From Ardenticatenaceae bacterium (lineage in GTDB: Bacteria; Chloroflexota; Anaerolineae; Promineifilales; Promineifilaceae), in contig JACKBR010000003.1 of NCBI GenBank assembly GCA_020634495.1, positions 1 through 64,000 on the forward strand: a DNA stretch of 64,000 nt, written 5' to 3'. Below the pieces are notes generated by a model that made no database searches, was not told the DNA's origin, and worked only from the letters and a program-made list of their open reading frames with translations. The translations under genes and the position numbers were made by a program. Below, one piece after another: positions 7,660 to 15,830 of the stretch. How positions within the stretch are numbered: position 1 is the stretch's first letter; every line of letters starts with the position of its first letter.

Positions 7660-9140
7660 TTTAGGCTAAACTCCGGCTGTACACTGTCCTGCTTTTCAGC
7701 TTCTTGCGGAATTAGTCCAGCGTCTGTGACGATGCGCGGTACAATGCTCTCCCAGCCCACAGCCATCAGGTGGATGCCATTCACCCCTTGTTTGCCTTTA
7801 ATCGCCTCAATAATCTCCAGGGCAATCTGCACACCTTCCTCTTCCACGCCATCTCCGGCCGCTTCCAGCCGCTTCAGAATGGGCTGCGGAATGATCACGC
7901 CGGGCACATCCTGGTGCATGTATTGGGCCATCTTCAAGCTCTTCAGCGGTGTGATGCCAATGAGGATGTAAACCTTGTCCAGAATATTGCGTTTGGCCAA
8001 TTCGTTTAGCCAGATTTCCAAACCATCTGGGTCATAAACCAGGTTTGTTTGGAAGAACTGAGCGCCAGCGTTCACTTTTTTATGCTCGCGGATTGCCTGG
8101 AATTCTGGCCGTGAGGCAAACGGTGCGCCTGCGGCTCCCAGGAAGTATTGCGGGCGGAACTTGATGTTACGGCCGTCCAGATACTTCCCCTCATCCCGCA
8201 TCCGGCGCAAAATCCACAACATCTGTATCGAATCGATATCCACCACATCCATGCGCCCTTGCGGCGGGGGCCCCATGCGCGAATGATCGCCCGATAAACA
8301 CAAAATATTGCGCAGGCCCAGCGATGAAGCGCCAATCACCTCAGCTTGTAAACCCACGCGGGTACGGTCACGGGCGGCAATTTGTAGCACTGGCTCCGCG
8401 CCATGTTCCAGGGCCATTTTGGAGCAGGCTATGGAAGACATGCGCGGTGTGGCGGAGGGGCAGTCGGTGAAATTTACGGCCGTTACATACGGCCGTACCA
8501 ACTCCACATTGCGGCACATCGCGCCTGTAGCAACACTCATCGGCGGGGCAACTTCGGCCGTAACCACAAATTTCCCCGCCTTCAGTTGCCGCTCTAGCTC
8601 AGAAACTGGTTCATCGTAGGCTGGGGCATGATATTCGGCATCTCCCTGCCACCATGCTGGCTGGCGCACCGGCCGGAAAACCGCATCCCAGGTTTCGGCA
8701 CGAGTTTCCTTGTCGCGGGCCACCAGGTCAATAAACACCTTTTTGGTGCCAACCTCTTTTACTTGACGAGCCACATCACCCCACGTTTCCGTGCCAACCT
8801 TGTCCCAGTCCAGCGGCGGCAGCACCTCTAGCAGCATTTCTTCCCGGCCCAGCTTAAAGGCGCGTTCGTAAATTTCATACCAGATGCACGGCCGTGTTTC
8901 ATCCACATAGCAGTGCGCTTCTGTGGAACCACCACATGGGCCGTTCCGAATGCCTTTGGGGCATTCCATGGGGCAAATAAAGGCCGTCTCTTGCAGCAAG
9001 CAGTTGCCACACATGCGGCAGCCAAACAAGGGGCCTTTGGTGGCGCGCTCCACAAATGCTAAAGCTCGCCCACCGGCAGACTCTTTCTTAAATGGGTAAA
9101 AGGGCGGCTGCCAGCGCCGTCCCGGTGTAAAAAGCGGCAT
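7656..9140 (-). CDS. metF: MetV-MetF fusion: methylenetetrahydrofolate reductase with N-terminal cysteine-rich domain
   Basis: This 494-residue protein joins two parts. Residues 1 to about 110 match the MetV / MTHFR C-terminal-domain family, with eight cysteines (41, 44, 47, 56, 60, 69, 77, 85) in CRMCGNC, CPMECPKG and NGPCGG. Residues about 188-480 are a MetF TIM barrel that reduces methylene-THF to methyl-THF with FAD. In acetogens MetV and MetF are usually separate subunits of an iron-sulfur flavoenzyme, so the fusion suggests a one-chain version. No HdrA or RnfC-like partner is adjacent; the next gene upstream encodes a flavoprotein. It overlaps the DUF3786 gene by four bases. Confidence 0.92.
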   Translation of the reverse strand: MPLFTPGRRWQPPFYPFKKESAGGRALAFVERATKGPLFGCRMCGNCLLQETAFICPMECPKGIRNGPCGGSTEAHCYVDETRPCIWYEIYERAFKLGREEMLLEVLPPLDWDKVGTETWGDVARQVKEVGTKKVFIDLVARDKETRAETWDAVFRPVRQPAWWQGDAEYHAPAYDEPVSELERQLKAGKFVVTAEVAPPMSVATGAMCRNVELVRPYVTAVNFTDCPSATPRMSSIACSKMALEHGAEPVLQIAARDRTRVGLQAEVIGASSLGLRNILCLSGDHSRMGPPPQGRMDVVDIDSIQMLWILRRMRDEGKYLDGRNIKFRPQYFLGAAGAPFASRPEFQAIREHKKVNAGAQFFQTNLVYDPDGLEIWLNELAKRNILDKVYILIGITPLKSLKMAQYMHQDVPGVIIPQPILKRLEAAGDGVEEEGVQIALEIIEAIKGKQGVNGIHLMAVGWESIVPRIVTDAGLIPQEAEKQDSVQPEFSLN

Positions 9141-9158
9141 ATCACCATCTCCAACTTT

Positions 9159-9201
9159 CGTGATGCGTGAAGCGGGATTTCCTCACGCTTCACGCATCAC
9201 G
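9159..9201. repeat. Perfect 16-base inverted repeat of GTGATGCGTGAAGC words
   Basis: CGTGATGCGTGAAGCG at 9159-9174 pairs exactly with 9186-9201 around an 11-base loop, between the flavoprotein and metVF genes. It belongs to the iterated-word hairpins of this cluster. No T-run follows, so read-through or processing is more likely than termination. Confidence 0.75.
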
Positions 9202-9218
9202 CTTCACTGATCAATGTC

Positions 9219-10124
9219 TCATAGCATCGGCAGCAAATAATCGTAGGCGGTGAGGGCGGCTTTTACGCCTTCACCAACCGCTACCAGCACTTGTTCCGCG
9301 TAAATATTGGTCACATCACCGGCGGCAAAGATGCCGGGTACGTTGGTGCGGCTGTACGGATCCACTTTGATGAAGCCACGCCCATCCAGTTCCACCAATC
9401 CTGCTACCATTTGCGAATTCGGCCGTAGCCCTTTCTCCACAAACGTTCCATCTGCCTTCAGTTTCTGTTCTTGCCCGACATTATTTTTCACGACAACCGT
9501 GTTGCAATATCCGTTTCCTTCGACGCGGGTTACCTTATATTCCGGCAAAATCGTGACGTTCCTGGCTTTGGCTAATTTCTTGCCCAGCGGCGTTTGCAAC
9601 ACCTGGCCAGAAGGCCCCACCACATGCACATGCTGAGCCACCGTAGCCAGCTCCGCTGCTGAACGTAAAGCCAGATCATCTTCGCCTACCACCACAGTCT
9701 CTTTTTCAATGAACAATGGGGCGTAGCTTAGCGCCGAGTAGCAAAGCCCTTTAGACAAATACTCTTTCTCGCCCGGCACGTTTAGCCATTCCTGGCGAGT
9801 GCCGCAAGCAACAATCACCGCTCGTGCTTCTAGAATGCTGCCAGATTGGGTACGTACCAAAAAGCCACCATTCATTTTTTCAACTTTGTCTACCCGCTCC
9901 ATCAGGCGGGCGAATTCTAGATATTCAAGCTCGCTTTTGAACCGGTCTACGACTTCTACCCCACGGATTACCTGATAGGCTGCCACATCTGGTAAATCCA
10001 GGTGATAATTTGTTTTGCCGCCCAAATCTTCCGAGATGAGCAGCACATTTAACCGTTTGCGAATGGCGTAAATGGTTGCCGTCAATCCTGCCGGGCCACC
10101 ACCAATGACAATTAAATCGTACAT
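9219..10124 (-). CDS. Thioredoxin-reductase-like flavoprotein lacking the redox CxxC
   Basis: The 301-residue protein has the FAD loop GGGPAGLTAT at 8-17 and the second FAD motif GIFAAGDVTN near the C-terminus, as in thioredoxin reductase and AhpF. At the place of the redox disulfide it has only Cys128 in GLCYSALSY. The expected NAD(P) loop GxGxxA is replaced by VVVGEDDLALRSAAELA. It is therefore unlikely to be a normal thioredoxin reductase. Its position directly upstream of metVF in the operon suggests electron transfer to methylenetetrahydrofolate reductase or to a ferredoxin-type partner; this is inference. Ferredoxin-NADP reductases of the thioredoxin-reductase fold are an alternative. 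Confidence 0.82.
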   Translation of the reverse strand: MYDLIVIGGGPAGLTATIYAIRKRLNVLLISEDLGGKTNYHLDLPDVAAYQVIRGVEVVDRFKSELEYLEFARLMERVDKVEKMNGGFLVRTQSGSILEARAVIVACGTRQEWLNVPGEKEYLSKGLCYSALSYAPLFIEKETVVVGEDDLALRSAAELATVAQHVHVVGPSGQVLQTPLGKKLAKARNVTILPEYKVTRVEGNGYCNTVVVKNNVGQEQKLKADGTFVEKGLRPNSQMVAGLVELDGRGFIKVDPYSRTNVPGIFAAGDVTNIYAEQVLVAVGEGVKAALTAYDYLLPML

Positions 10125-10140
10125 TTTAGACCTCCTATTC

Positions 10141-10210
10141 AGGAGGAGATTGGAGATTGGTCATTAGAGATTTTTGTCTGCAAATTTCCAATCTCTAATC
10201 TCCAATCTCT
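10141..10210. repeat. Iterated GGAGATTGG hairpin between malic enzyme and flavoprotein genes
   Basis: GAGATTGGAGATTGG words on the left are followed by TCCAATCTCTAATCTCC words on the right, forming an imperfect stem. The right arm abuts the malic enzyme stop codon. The same words lie inside acsV and acsD. Confidence 0.75.
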
Positions 10211-11570
10211 ACTCTTCCGGGACTGGTGCAATGAACCCTTCTTCCATCATCATTTGTGTCAGATTGCGCGAACGGCCGATCATCAGCAAAGCGTGTTGGT
10301 ACAGCTCATCGTAGCTTTTTGTCAGGCGAGCCACGCCTTGTTCCTGGGCTTTCATGCCCACAGCAGCCGCTTCCCGGGCAAACACTTGCCAATCTTCCAT
10401 GCTGGGCAGCAAATGCTCATCATCCAACGCATCGCCAATGTAGTCGGCTAACGCTTCGGCGGCGGCAAAACACATCTCATCCGTGATGGTTTTGGCGCGC
10501 ACATCCAGCGCCCCCCGGAAAATACCGGGGAAGCCCAGAGAATTGTTCACCTGGTTGGGGAAATCGGATCGGCCAGTGGCCACAATCCGCGCTCCGGCAT
10601 CCAGCGCCTCCCACGGCCAAATTTCCGGCACCGGGTTGGCACAGGCAAAAACGATGGCATCGCTGTTCATCTGTTCCACCCATTCCGGCTTAATCACACC
10701 AGGCCCAGGTTTGGAGAGGGCAATCACCACATCTACCCCTGCCATTGCCTCGGGGATGCCCCCCTGGCGTAGTTCGCCGTTGGTAATCTGGCACAGTCGC
10801 CACTTATCTACATATTCATGGCGGCGCTTTTCCAAATCCTGGCGATGTGGGCCGAGGATGCCTTTGCTGTCTACCATGAAACATTTGGTGGGGTCTGCAC
10901 CCCGGCCAAAAATGAGTCGGGAGCAGGCGACGTTGGAGGCACCGGTGCCCACAAAGGCAATGCTTACCTCATCGATGCGTTTGCCTACCAACTTGAGGGC
11001 GTTGATCAAGCCAGCCAGGGTAACGGTGGCCGTGCCTTGCTGGTCATCGTGCCAGATAGGAATTTCCGCTTTTTCGCGCAAGGTGTCCAAAATTCGGAAG
11101 CATTTTGGTTGGGAGATGTCTTCCAGGTTGACGCCGCCAAACGCTGGTTGCAGCGTCATCACGGTGTCAATGATTTTATCTGGGTCTTTGGTGTCTAGCA
11201 TGATGGCCACGCCATCGACGCCACCCAAATATTTGTACAGCAGCGCCTTGCCTTCCATGACGGGCAGGCCAGCCTTTGGGCCAATGTCCCCCAACCCCAG
11301 CACGCGGGTACCGTCACTAACAACGGCGACGGTGTTCCATTTGTTGGTGTAATCGTAAACCAGCTCTGGCTCGGCATTGATTGCTTTGCACGGCGCGGCC
11401 ACGCCGGGTGTGTACCAGATGGAAAAATCATCCAGGTTACGCACGGCGCATTTGAGCGTGGTTTCTACTTTGCCCCGGTAAAACGGGTGCAACGTCATGG
11501 CGTCGGCAGACGGTTTTTGCGCTTTTTTTAGCAGTTCGTCACTGTCTACGCCTTTTTTTTCTTGGTACAT
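10209..11570 (-). CDS. Malic enzyme (oxaloacetate-decarboxylating malate dehydrogenase)
   Basis: The enzyme converts malate to pyruvate and CO2 with NAD(P), or the reverse when driven by CO2 and reductant. The 453-residue length fits the bacterial single-domain form. Seen are catalytic Tyr53 in WYTPGVAAPC, Lys108 in MEGKALLYK, the metal-binding NLEDI near 148-152, HDDQQGT at 174-180 and the nucleotide loop GTGASN at 208-213. A GGGGG ribosome site lies before the ATG. It sits between acsE and the flavoprotein gene inside the Wood-Ljungdahl block, which suggests that acetyl-CoA assimilation through pyruvate to C4 acids is co-regulated with carbon fixation. Confidence 0.93.
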   Translation of the reverse strand: MYQEKKGVDSDELLKKAQKPSADAMTLHPFYRGKVETTLKCAVRNLDDFSIWYTPGVAAPCKAINAEPELVYDYTNKWNTVAVVSDGTRVLGLGDIGPKAGLPVMEGKALLYKYLGGVDGVAIMLDTKDPDKIIDTVMTLQPAFGGVNLEDISQPKCFRILDTLREKAEIPIWHDDQQGTATVTLAGLINALKLVGKRIDEVSIAFVGTGASNVACSRLIFGRGADPTKCFMVDSKGILGPHRQDLEKRRHEYVDKWRLCQITNGELRQGGIPEAMAGVDVVIALSKPGPGVIKPEWVEQMNSDAIVFACANPVPEIWPWEALDAGARIVATGRSDFPNQVNNSLGFPGIFRGALDVRAKTITDEMCFAAAEALADYIGDALDDEHLLPSMEDWQVFAREAAAVGMKAQEQGVARLTKSYDELYQHALLMIGRSRNLTQMMMEEGFIAPVPEE

Positions 11571-11596
11571 CTTTGACCCCCTTATTTGTGTTCAGA

Positions 11597-11652
11597 GGTC
11601 AGTAGTCAGTTTTCAGAAACGCAACCCTTGTGAGAAACAGCTACTGAAAACC
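11597..11652. repeat. Iterated GTCAGT hairpin between acsE and malic enzyme genes
   Basis: GGTCAGTAGTCAGTTTTCAG (11597-11616) is followed by CTACTGAAAACC (11641-11652), a partial complement. It belongs to the GTCAGTATTCAG family seen at the window start and around cooS. Confidence 0.6.
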
Positions 11653-11674
11653 AAACACAGATTGTTAATAAAAA

Positions 11675-12610
11675 TCAAGCAATTGCTTCTTGCTGCAAGT
11701 AGGCATCGGCGTAAATTACTTTGTTGAGCAATATTTCTACTGTTTTCCAGATGGCTACCTGGGTTGGATCGCGCATGTCTACATCGTCGATGCTGGGTTG
11801 TTCCATGGCGGCGATTTTGTCATGGATGGCCAGGTAGAGGCGGTTTACGGCCGTTCCCCCATCTCGCTCTTCAATCACCCGCACCACCTCTTTCAGTTCC
11901 AGGTCAAACGGATCGGCAATCATCATTTGCAGGCCCGCGCCCATGAGCATGGCACAGTAGACCCGATTGATGAGCGCTCGATTTTCACGCGGTACGGCGT
12001 TGGAAACATTGGACAAACCCACCGAGATCGGCGGCGGCGGGTCCCAGGCAAACTGGATGGTACGCACGGCTTCAATCAGCTCTGGGCAATATTCCTGGCA
12101 GCCAGACACCGTCAGCACCAGCGGATCGATGATCAGGTCGGCAATGGGGAAATCAATCTCTAAAGCGCGGGGGATCAAGGATTCCAAGGCGATGTTGACA
12201 CGGTCATCGGCGGCTACGGGGATGCCGCTTTTGCCCATTGTCAGGGCAATGAGCCGGGCGTTGTACTGTTTGGCCACCAGCGGCACTTTTTCCAGCCGTT
12301 CCTCCTCAGCCGAGGTGGAGTTGATGATGGGTTGGGCCTTGGTTATTTTTTTCAGACCGGCTTCGATGCCGAGTAGATTGGTACTGTCGAAGCAGAGCGG
12401 CACATCGACGACCGCTTCCACTTGTTCCACCATCCAGGGAAACAGTTCTTCACCATCTTTTTTGCGCGGCCCCAGGTTTAAATCGAGCGCGTGGGCACCT
12501 GCTTCTACCTGACGAACGGCCAAATCCTGGAAGAAACGGCCGTTCCGTTCCTTAATTGCTTCTTTAACATTTGCAGAAATAATGTGGATATTTTCACCAA
12601 TAATGTACAT
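11675..12610 (-). CDS. acsE: Methyltetrahydrofolate:corrinoid/iron-sulfur protein methyltransferase
   Basis: AcsE moves the methyl group from methyl-THF to the cobalt of the corrinoid iron-sulfur protein. The 311-residue protein is a pterin-binding TIM barrel with HALDLNLGP, CFDSTN, IINSTSAEEER, TMGKSGIP, LIIDPLVL and VGLSNVSNAVPRENR, all expected of this family. It is about 50 residues longer than the clostridial enzyme, with an extra helical tail ending in YLQQEAIA. AGGAGAG precedes the ATG. Its place between the radical SAM and malic enzyme genes, downstream of acsC and acsD, supports the assignment over MetH- or MtrH-type relatives. Confidence 0.94.
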   Translation of the reverse strand: MYIIGENIHIISANVKEAIKERNGRFFQDLAVRQVEAGAHALDLNLGPRKKDGEELFPWMVEQVEAVVDVPLCFDSTNLLGIEAGLKKITKAQPIINSTSAEEERLEKVPLVAKQYNARLIALTMGKSGIPVAADDRVNIALESLIPRALEIDFPIADLIIDPLVLTVSGCQEYCPELIEAVRTIQFAWDPPPPISVGLSNVSNAVPRENRALINRVYCAMLMGAGLQMMIADPFDLELKEVVRVIEERDGGTAVNRLYLAIHDKIAAMEQPSIDDVDMRDPTQVAIWKTVEILLNKVIYADAYLQQEAIA

Positions 12611-12646
12611 AGAACTCTCCTTTTACCCGAAGATTGATTTGCTGCT

Positions 12647-13548
12647 TCAGGCCACGCCATACATTTGGTCTGGCGCTAATTCGGCCGGGAATTGTTCGCG
12701 CAATGATTCGCGAGCGGTATAGCAAAAATGGCAGGCATCGACATAGCCTGGTTCGTGGATAAGGTTGTACTGCTGTGCCAGTTGCGCTGGCCCTCCGGCC
12801 AACAATGGGCCAATAATGGCATGGCTTTGTGGATTGTACGTTTCCAGAATTTCGGCTAACGGCCGTTGCCACACATTCCCAATCACCACGCCCTGGCACA
12901 TATGCAGGTTGCCAAACGGATCAAGATGAATACGCCCCGGATCGACCAGATTTTCATAAGGACAGGTGGTGAATGACTCCCAGGGCTGCCGGGGCAAATT
13001 GTTGCTGAGTTTGGCGACTGCCCGGCCGCGATACATCACATCTCCACCAGACAGTGGCTCGCCTGCTTCAGAAGCCAATGGGTCGCGGGAAGTTTGCGGT
13101 GGCTCCAGGGTGATGGGATTGGCTGCCAAACCCAGCTGCTGGGCGGCAAGCAAACCGGGGTGCATTTCTGGATTTAAATTAGCGTCGCCATGCAGCGAGT
13201 CGTACGAGATTTCAATGCGATCCAGACCGGCTTCTTGTAACGGCCGTAACCAGGCCAAAGCATCTTCCAAACCCGTTGCCCAATACCCGTTGGTTACAAT
13301 TCCGGTTGAAAACCCCAAATCATGGGCTCGCCAAACCGCTTTAACCAAACAGGATGATAAATAAAGCGTTTCGCCCCCTCAAAATAAAAAACCGTTGATG
13401 GTGGGCACCGCCATTGCTTGCTGGAACACATCTTCCAGTTGGGTCAGCGTAAACACGCCGGATTGATCTGACCGCCCCAAACAAAACAATGGTCACATTC
13501 GTAGTTGCACTGGTAAGTCAGTAATACGTGGAGGCTGTTCAGTTTCAT
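12647..13548 (-). pseudogene. Radical SAM protein, frameshifted as sequenced
   Basis: The start at 13548 (RBS AGAGGT) gives MKLNSLHVLLTYQ followed by the CNYECDHC cluster motif (CxxxCxxC) for the SAM-binding iron-sulfur cluster. The frame then breaks after about 25 codons. The continuation is found by adding one G to a G-run, then swapping lengths of a T-run and a G-run around the FxxGGE motif, after which 12647-13348 reads intact. A later FTTCPYENL, a CQG segment and CHFCYTARE suggest extra cysteine ligands in a SPASM-like C-terminus. All breaks are in homopolymers, so sequencing error is likely. Its position between acsV and acsE hints at a role in corrinoid or cofactor maturation, which is speculative. 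Confidence 0.8.
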
Positions 13549-13568
13549 TTTGTACCTCTGCCTCAGAT

Positions 13569-13789
13569 TGTAAGACCCTTAGGGTCTTTAACCCTGCTTT
13601 CATCATTTCTTTATAAATGGTCAACCACAAGGGTTTAACTCGAAAGCAAACCCTTAGGGTCTGGGTCTGGGTGATTACCCTGCTTTCATCATTTCTTTAG
13701 CCACCGACGTTTTGCCTCGGTAAGACCCTCAGGGTTTAACCTTCTAAAAGGTCAAATCGCCTCGGAGCAAACCCTTAGGGTCTGGGTAG
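13569..13789. repeat. Degenerate tandem repeat with AGACCCTTAGGGTCT palindromes
   Basis: The spacer between acsV and the radical SAM gene contains AAGACCCTTAGGGTCTT near 13570, further ACCCTTAGGGTCTG copies, and two copies of CTGCTTTCATCATTTCTTT near 13594 and 13680. The latter resemble the 3' end of acsV itself (13800-13835), so part of this DNA looks like a duplication of the gene end. Confidence 0.6.
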
Positions 13790-14845
13790 TTAGTTAATTC
13801 TGCTTTTCATTTCTTCAGCCACCGACGGAAATCGGCTCAAATCTGTATGTGGCAAGAAAAGCGCCGAAGTAAATGCTTCATAAAACTATTGTCTGCCGAC
13901 AGTTCGATGTAGGTCATGCGGGCGGCAATTTCGCTGATGCGCTGCTGGGCGGTTTGGCTGAGCAGCGCATAATACGCACCGAGTACGGCCGTATTGCCCA
14001 AAAACCTAAAATTTTCCCACGGTGCATCCGGCAGCAGCCCAATCTCGATGCCCTTTTCTACATTGATGTATTTGCCAAAAGAGCCACCGATTAGCACCTG
14101 CTCCGCAGCCTCCAGGGGCACGCCCACGCTGTCGGCCAGCACCGAAATGCCTGCATAAACGGCCGCTTTCGCCCGAATCAAATTGTCGATGTCCACATGG
14201 GTGATAACAATGTCTTTTTCGTGCCAGGTCTCTTTGGCCCAGGCAATCACATATTCCGGCCCATTTTCTCCCTGGCGAATGCGGTCGGTGGCCAGGAATT
14301 GGTTTAGATGGCCCCCTTTGTCGATGACGCCCGTTAAAAACATTTCTGCCAGCAAGGAGATGAGACCGCTCCCGCACAAGCCACGCGCTTTGGCATCGCC
14401 AATGATGCGTAAGGTAGGTTCGTAGGTACGGCCGTCTATCCACACCGCCTCAATCGCCCCCCGCGTGGCCCGCATTCCGTCACGAACGCCCGCGCCTTCG
14501 AAGGCAGGCCCAGCCGAACAGGCACAGGTTACCAGCCAGTCGCGGCAGCCCAGCACAATTTCGCCGTTGGTGCCAATGTCCATGAACAGGCTTGTCTGTT
14601 CCGTATCGTCCAGCCCAGACGAAAGCACGCCAGCGGTGATGTCTGCGCCCACGTAGCTGGCCACCCCCTGGCAAGCAAATCACCTCTGCTTCTGGATGAA
14701 TGTCCAGGCCGATTTCTGCTGCGGTGAGGGTGGGGAGATGATTTACGGCCGTTACAAACGGACTCAACCGAATGCTTTCCGCCGGAAGCCCCAGCAGCAG
14801 GTGCATCATGATGCTGTTGCCCACAATCGTCGCTTTAAAAATTTG

Positions 14846-14912
14846 AGATTGGAGATTGGAGATTGGAGACTGCGAGGACGGCCAGTCTCCAGTCTCTAGT
14901 CTCTGGTCTCTT
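14846..14912. repeat. GGAGATTGG iterated repeat inserted inside acsV
   Basis: GAGATTGGAGATTGGAGATTGG is followed by GACTGGCCG-type spacer and CAGTCTCCAGTCTCTAGTCTC complements. It falls between the conserved VLQKA and KATIVGN segments of RACo. On the coding strand it reads as SNLQSPISN-like peptide in one frame. The acsV frame breaks across it. Confidence 0.8.
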
Positions 14913-15186
14913 TGCCTTTTGCAGCACCCGCTCAACAAGCGTATTGATGCTTTCCAGAACCAATTTACGCAGCTCTGCCTGGCCATTGTTTTTACTGGCA
15001 AACATCACGCGGGAGATCACGTCTTCGCCACAGCGGATTTGCCGGTTGTACTCAGCTGCCTGAGCCAAAACCTGGCCGCTGCTTAAATCGACCAGCCAGA
15101 CAGAAACGGTCGTCGTGCCGATGTCGATTGCCAGGCCAAGAAGCGGGGTGTCGTCGGGGATGTGGCCGGGGAGGAGTTGGAGGAGG

Positions 15187-15225
15187 CGGGGGGAATTGGA
15201 GATTGGAGATTGGGGATTGGAGATG
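15187..15225. repeat. Second GGAGATTGG repeat inside acsV, in frame
   Basis: GGAATTGGAGATTGGAGATTGG and GGATTGGAGATG lie within the linker before the ASKHA domain. The coding strand reads ISNPQSPISNSP without a stop, so this copy is tolerated in a non-conserved linker. Confidence 0.8.
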
Positions 15226-15830
15226 ACGGCCGTTACCGACCACTCCCCTTCACGCAAAACTGGCCCAATTTGGCGCAGCAAAGGCAGGGAGATTTGCAAA
15301 GATTCGATGCCGGTTTGCTGACGTACGGCAAGGTCTTGCCGCACGGCCGTTTGCAACCGACTCCAATCATCCCGCTGATCATCCATGCTGGGTGGGGGCA
15401 GCGATAGATGAAGTCGCTGCACAGATTGGTCACGCTGAGGATCATACCCGGCAGGCACTTGAACGTCTGCCACAACGCGATCTGTCGTCAGGGTGCGCTC
15501 CAGCGTGTCCTGATCCGGCACGACGACCTGCACATCTCCTTCGACCACTGCCTGGCAGGCCAGCGCATAGCCCGCCGCCACATCCTCAGCCGACAGGCGT
15601 AACGTGCTGCGCCGCCGAATGCCGCCATTTAGTGCCTGCACTGCACAACGGCCGCAGCGCCCTTGCCCGCCGCACGGCTGGGCAATATGCACCCCAGCGC
15701 GTACGGCCGCATCCGTCAGCATCGTGCCCTGAGGCACAAGAACTGGTTCATGGCCAGCAAAAGAAATCGTGCACTCACTCATTTTGGCATACCCAATGCC
15801 TTTGCATCCAGGCAGCTCTTATCTGCTCAC

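Larger units (their letters stand above)
13790..15782 (-). pseudogene. acsV: Corrinoid iron-sulfur protein reductive activator (RACo), frameshifted as sequenced
   Basis: RACo hydrolyses ATP to reactivate the Co(II) corrinoid protein to Co(I). The first frame (15782 to about 14910) has the [2Fe-2S] ferredoxin motif CGGQGRCGRC followed by CAVQ, a linker, and the ASKHA start LLGLAIDIGTTTVSVWL. The second and third frames continue with KATIVGNSIMMHLLLGLP, SLFMDIGTNGEIVLG and GLCGSGLIS. After a further shift the C-terminus reads FLPHTDLSRFPSV and ends at 13790. The shift near 14665 is one extra G in a run. The break near 14860-14920 coincides with inserted GGAGATTGG repeats. Full length would be about 650 residues, normal for RACo. 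Confidence 0.88.

Noticed and set aside
13370..13390. In-frame TGA just before the GGE motif of the radical SAM gene, as possible selenocysteine
   Set aside because: The TGA appears only between two compensating homopolymer length changes. Restoring them gives GFYFEGGE, the normal motif. No SECIS-like hairpin or other selenocysteine evidence was seen.
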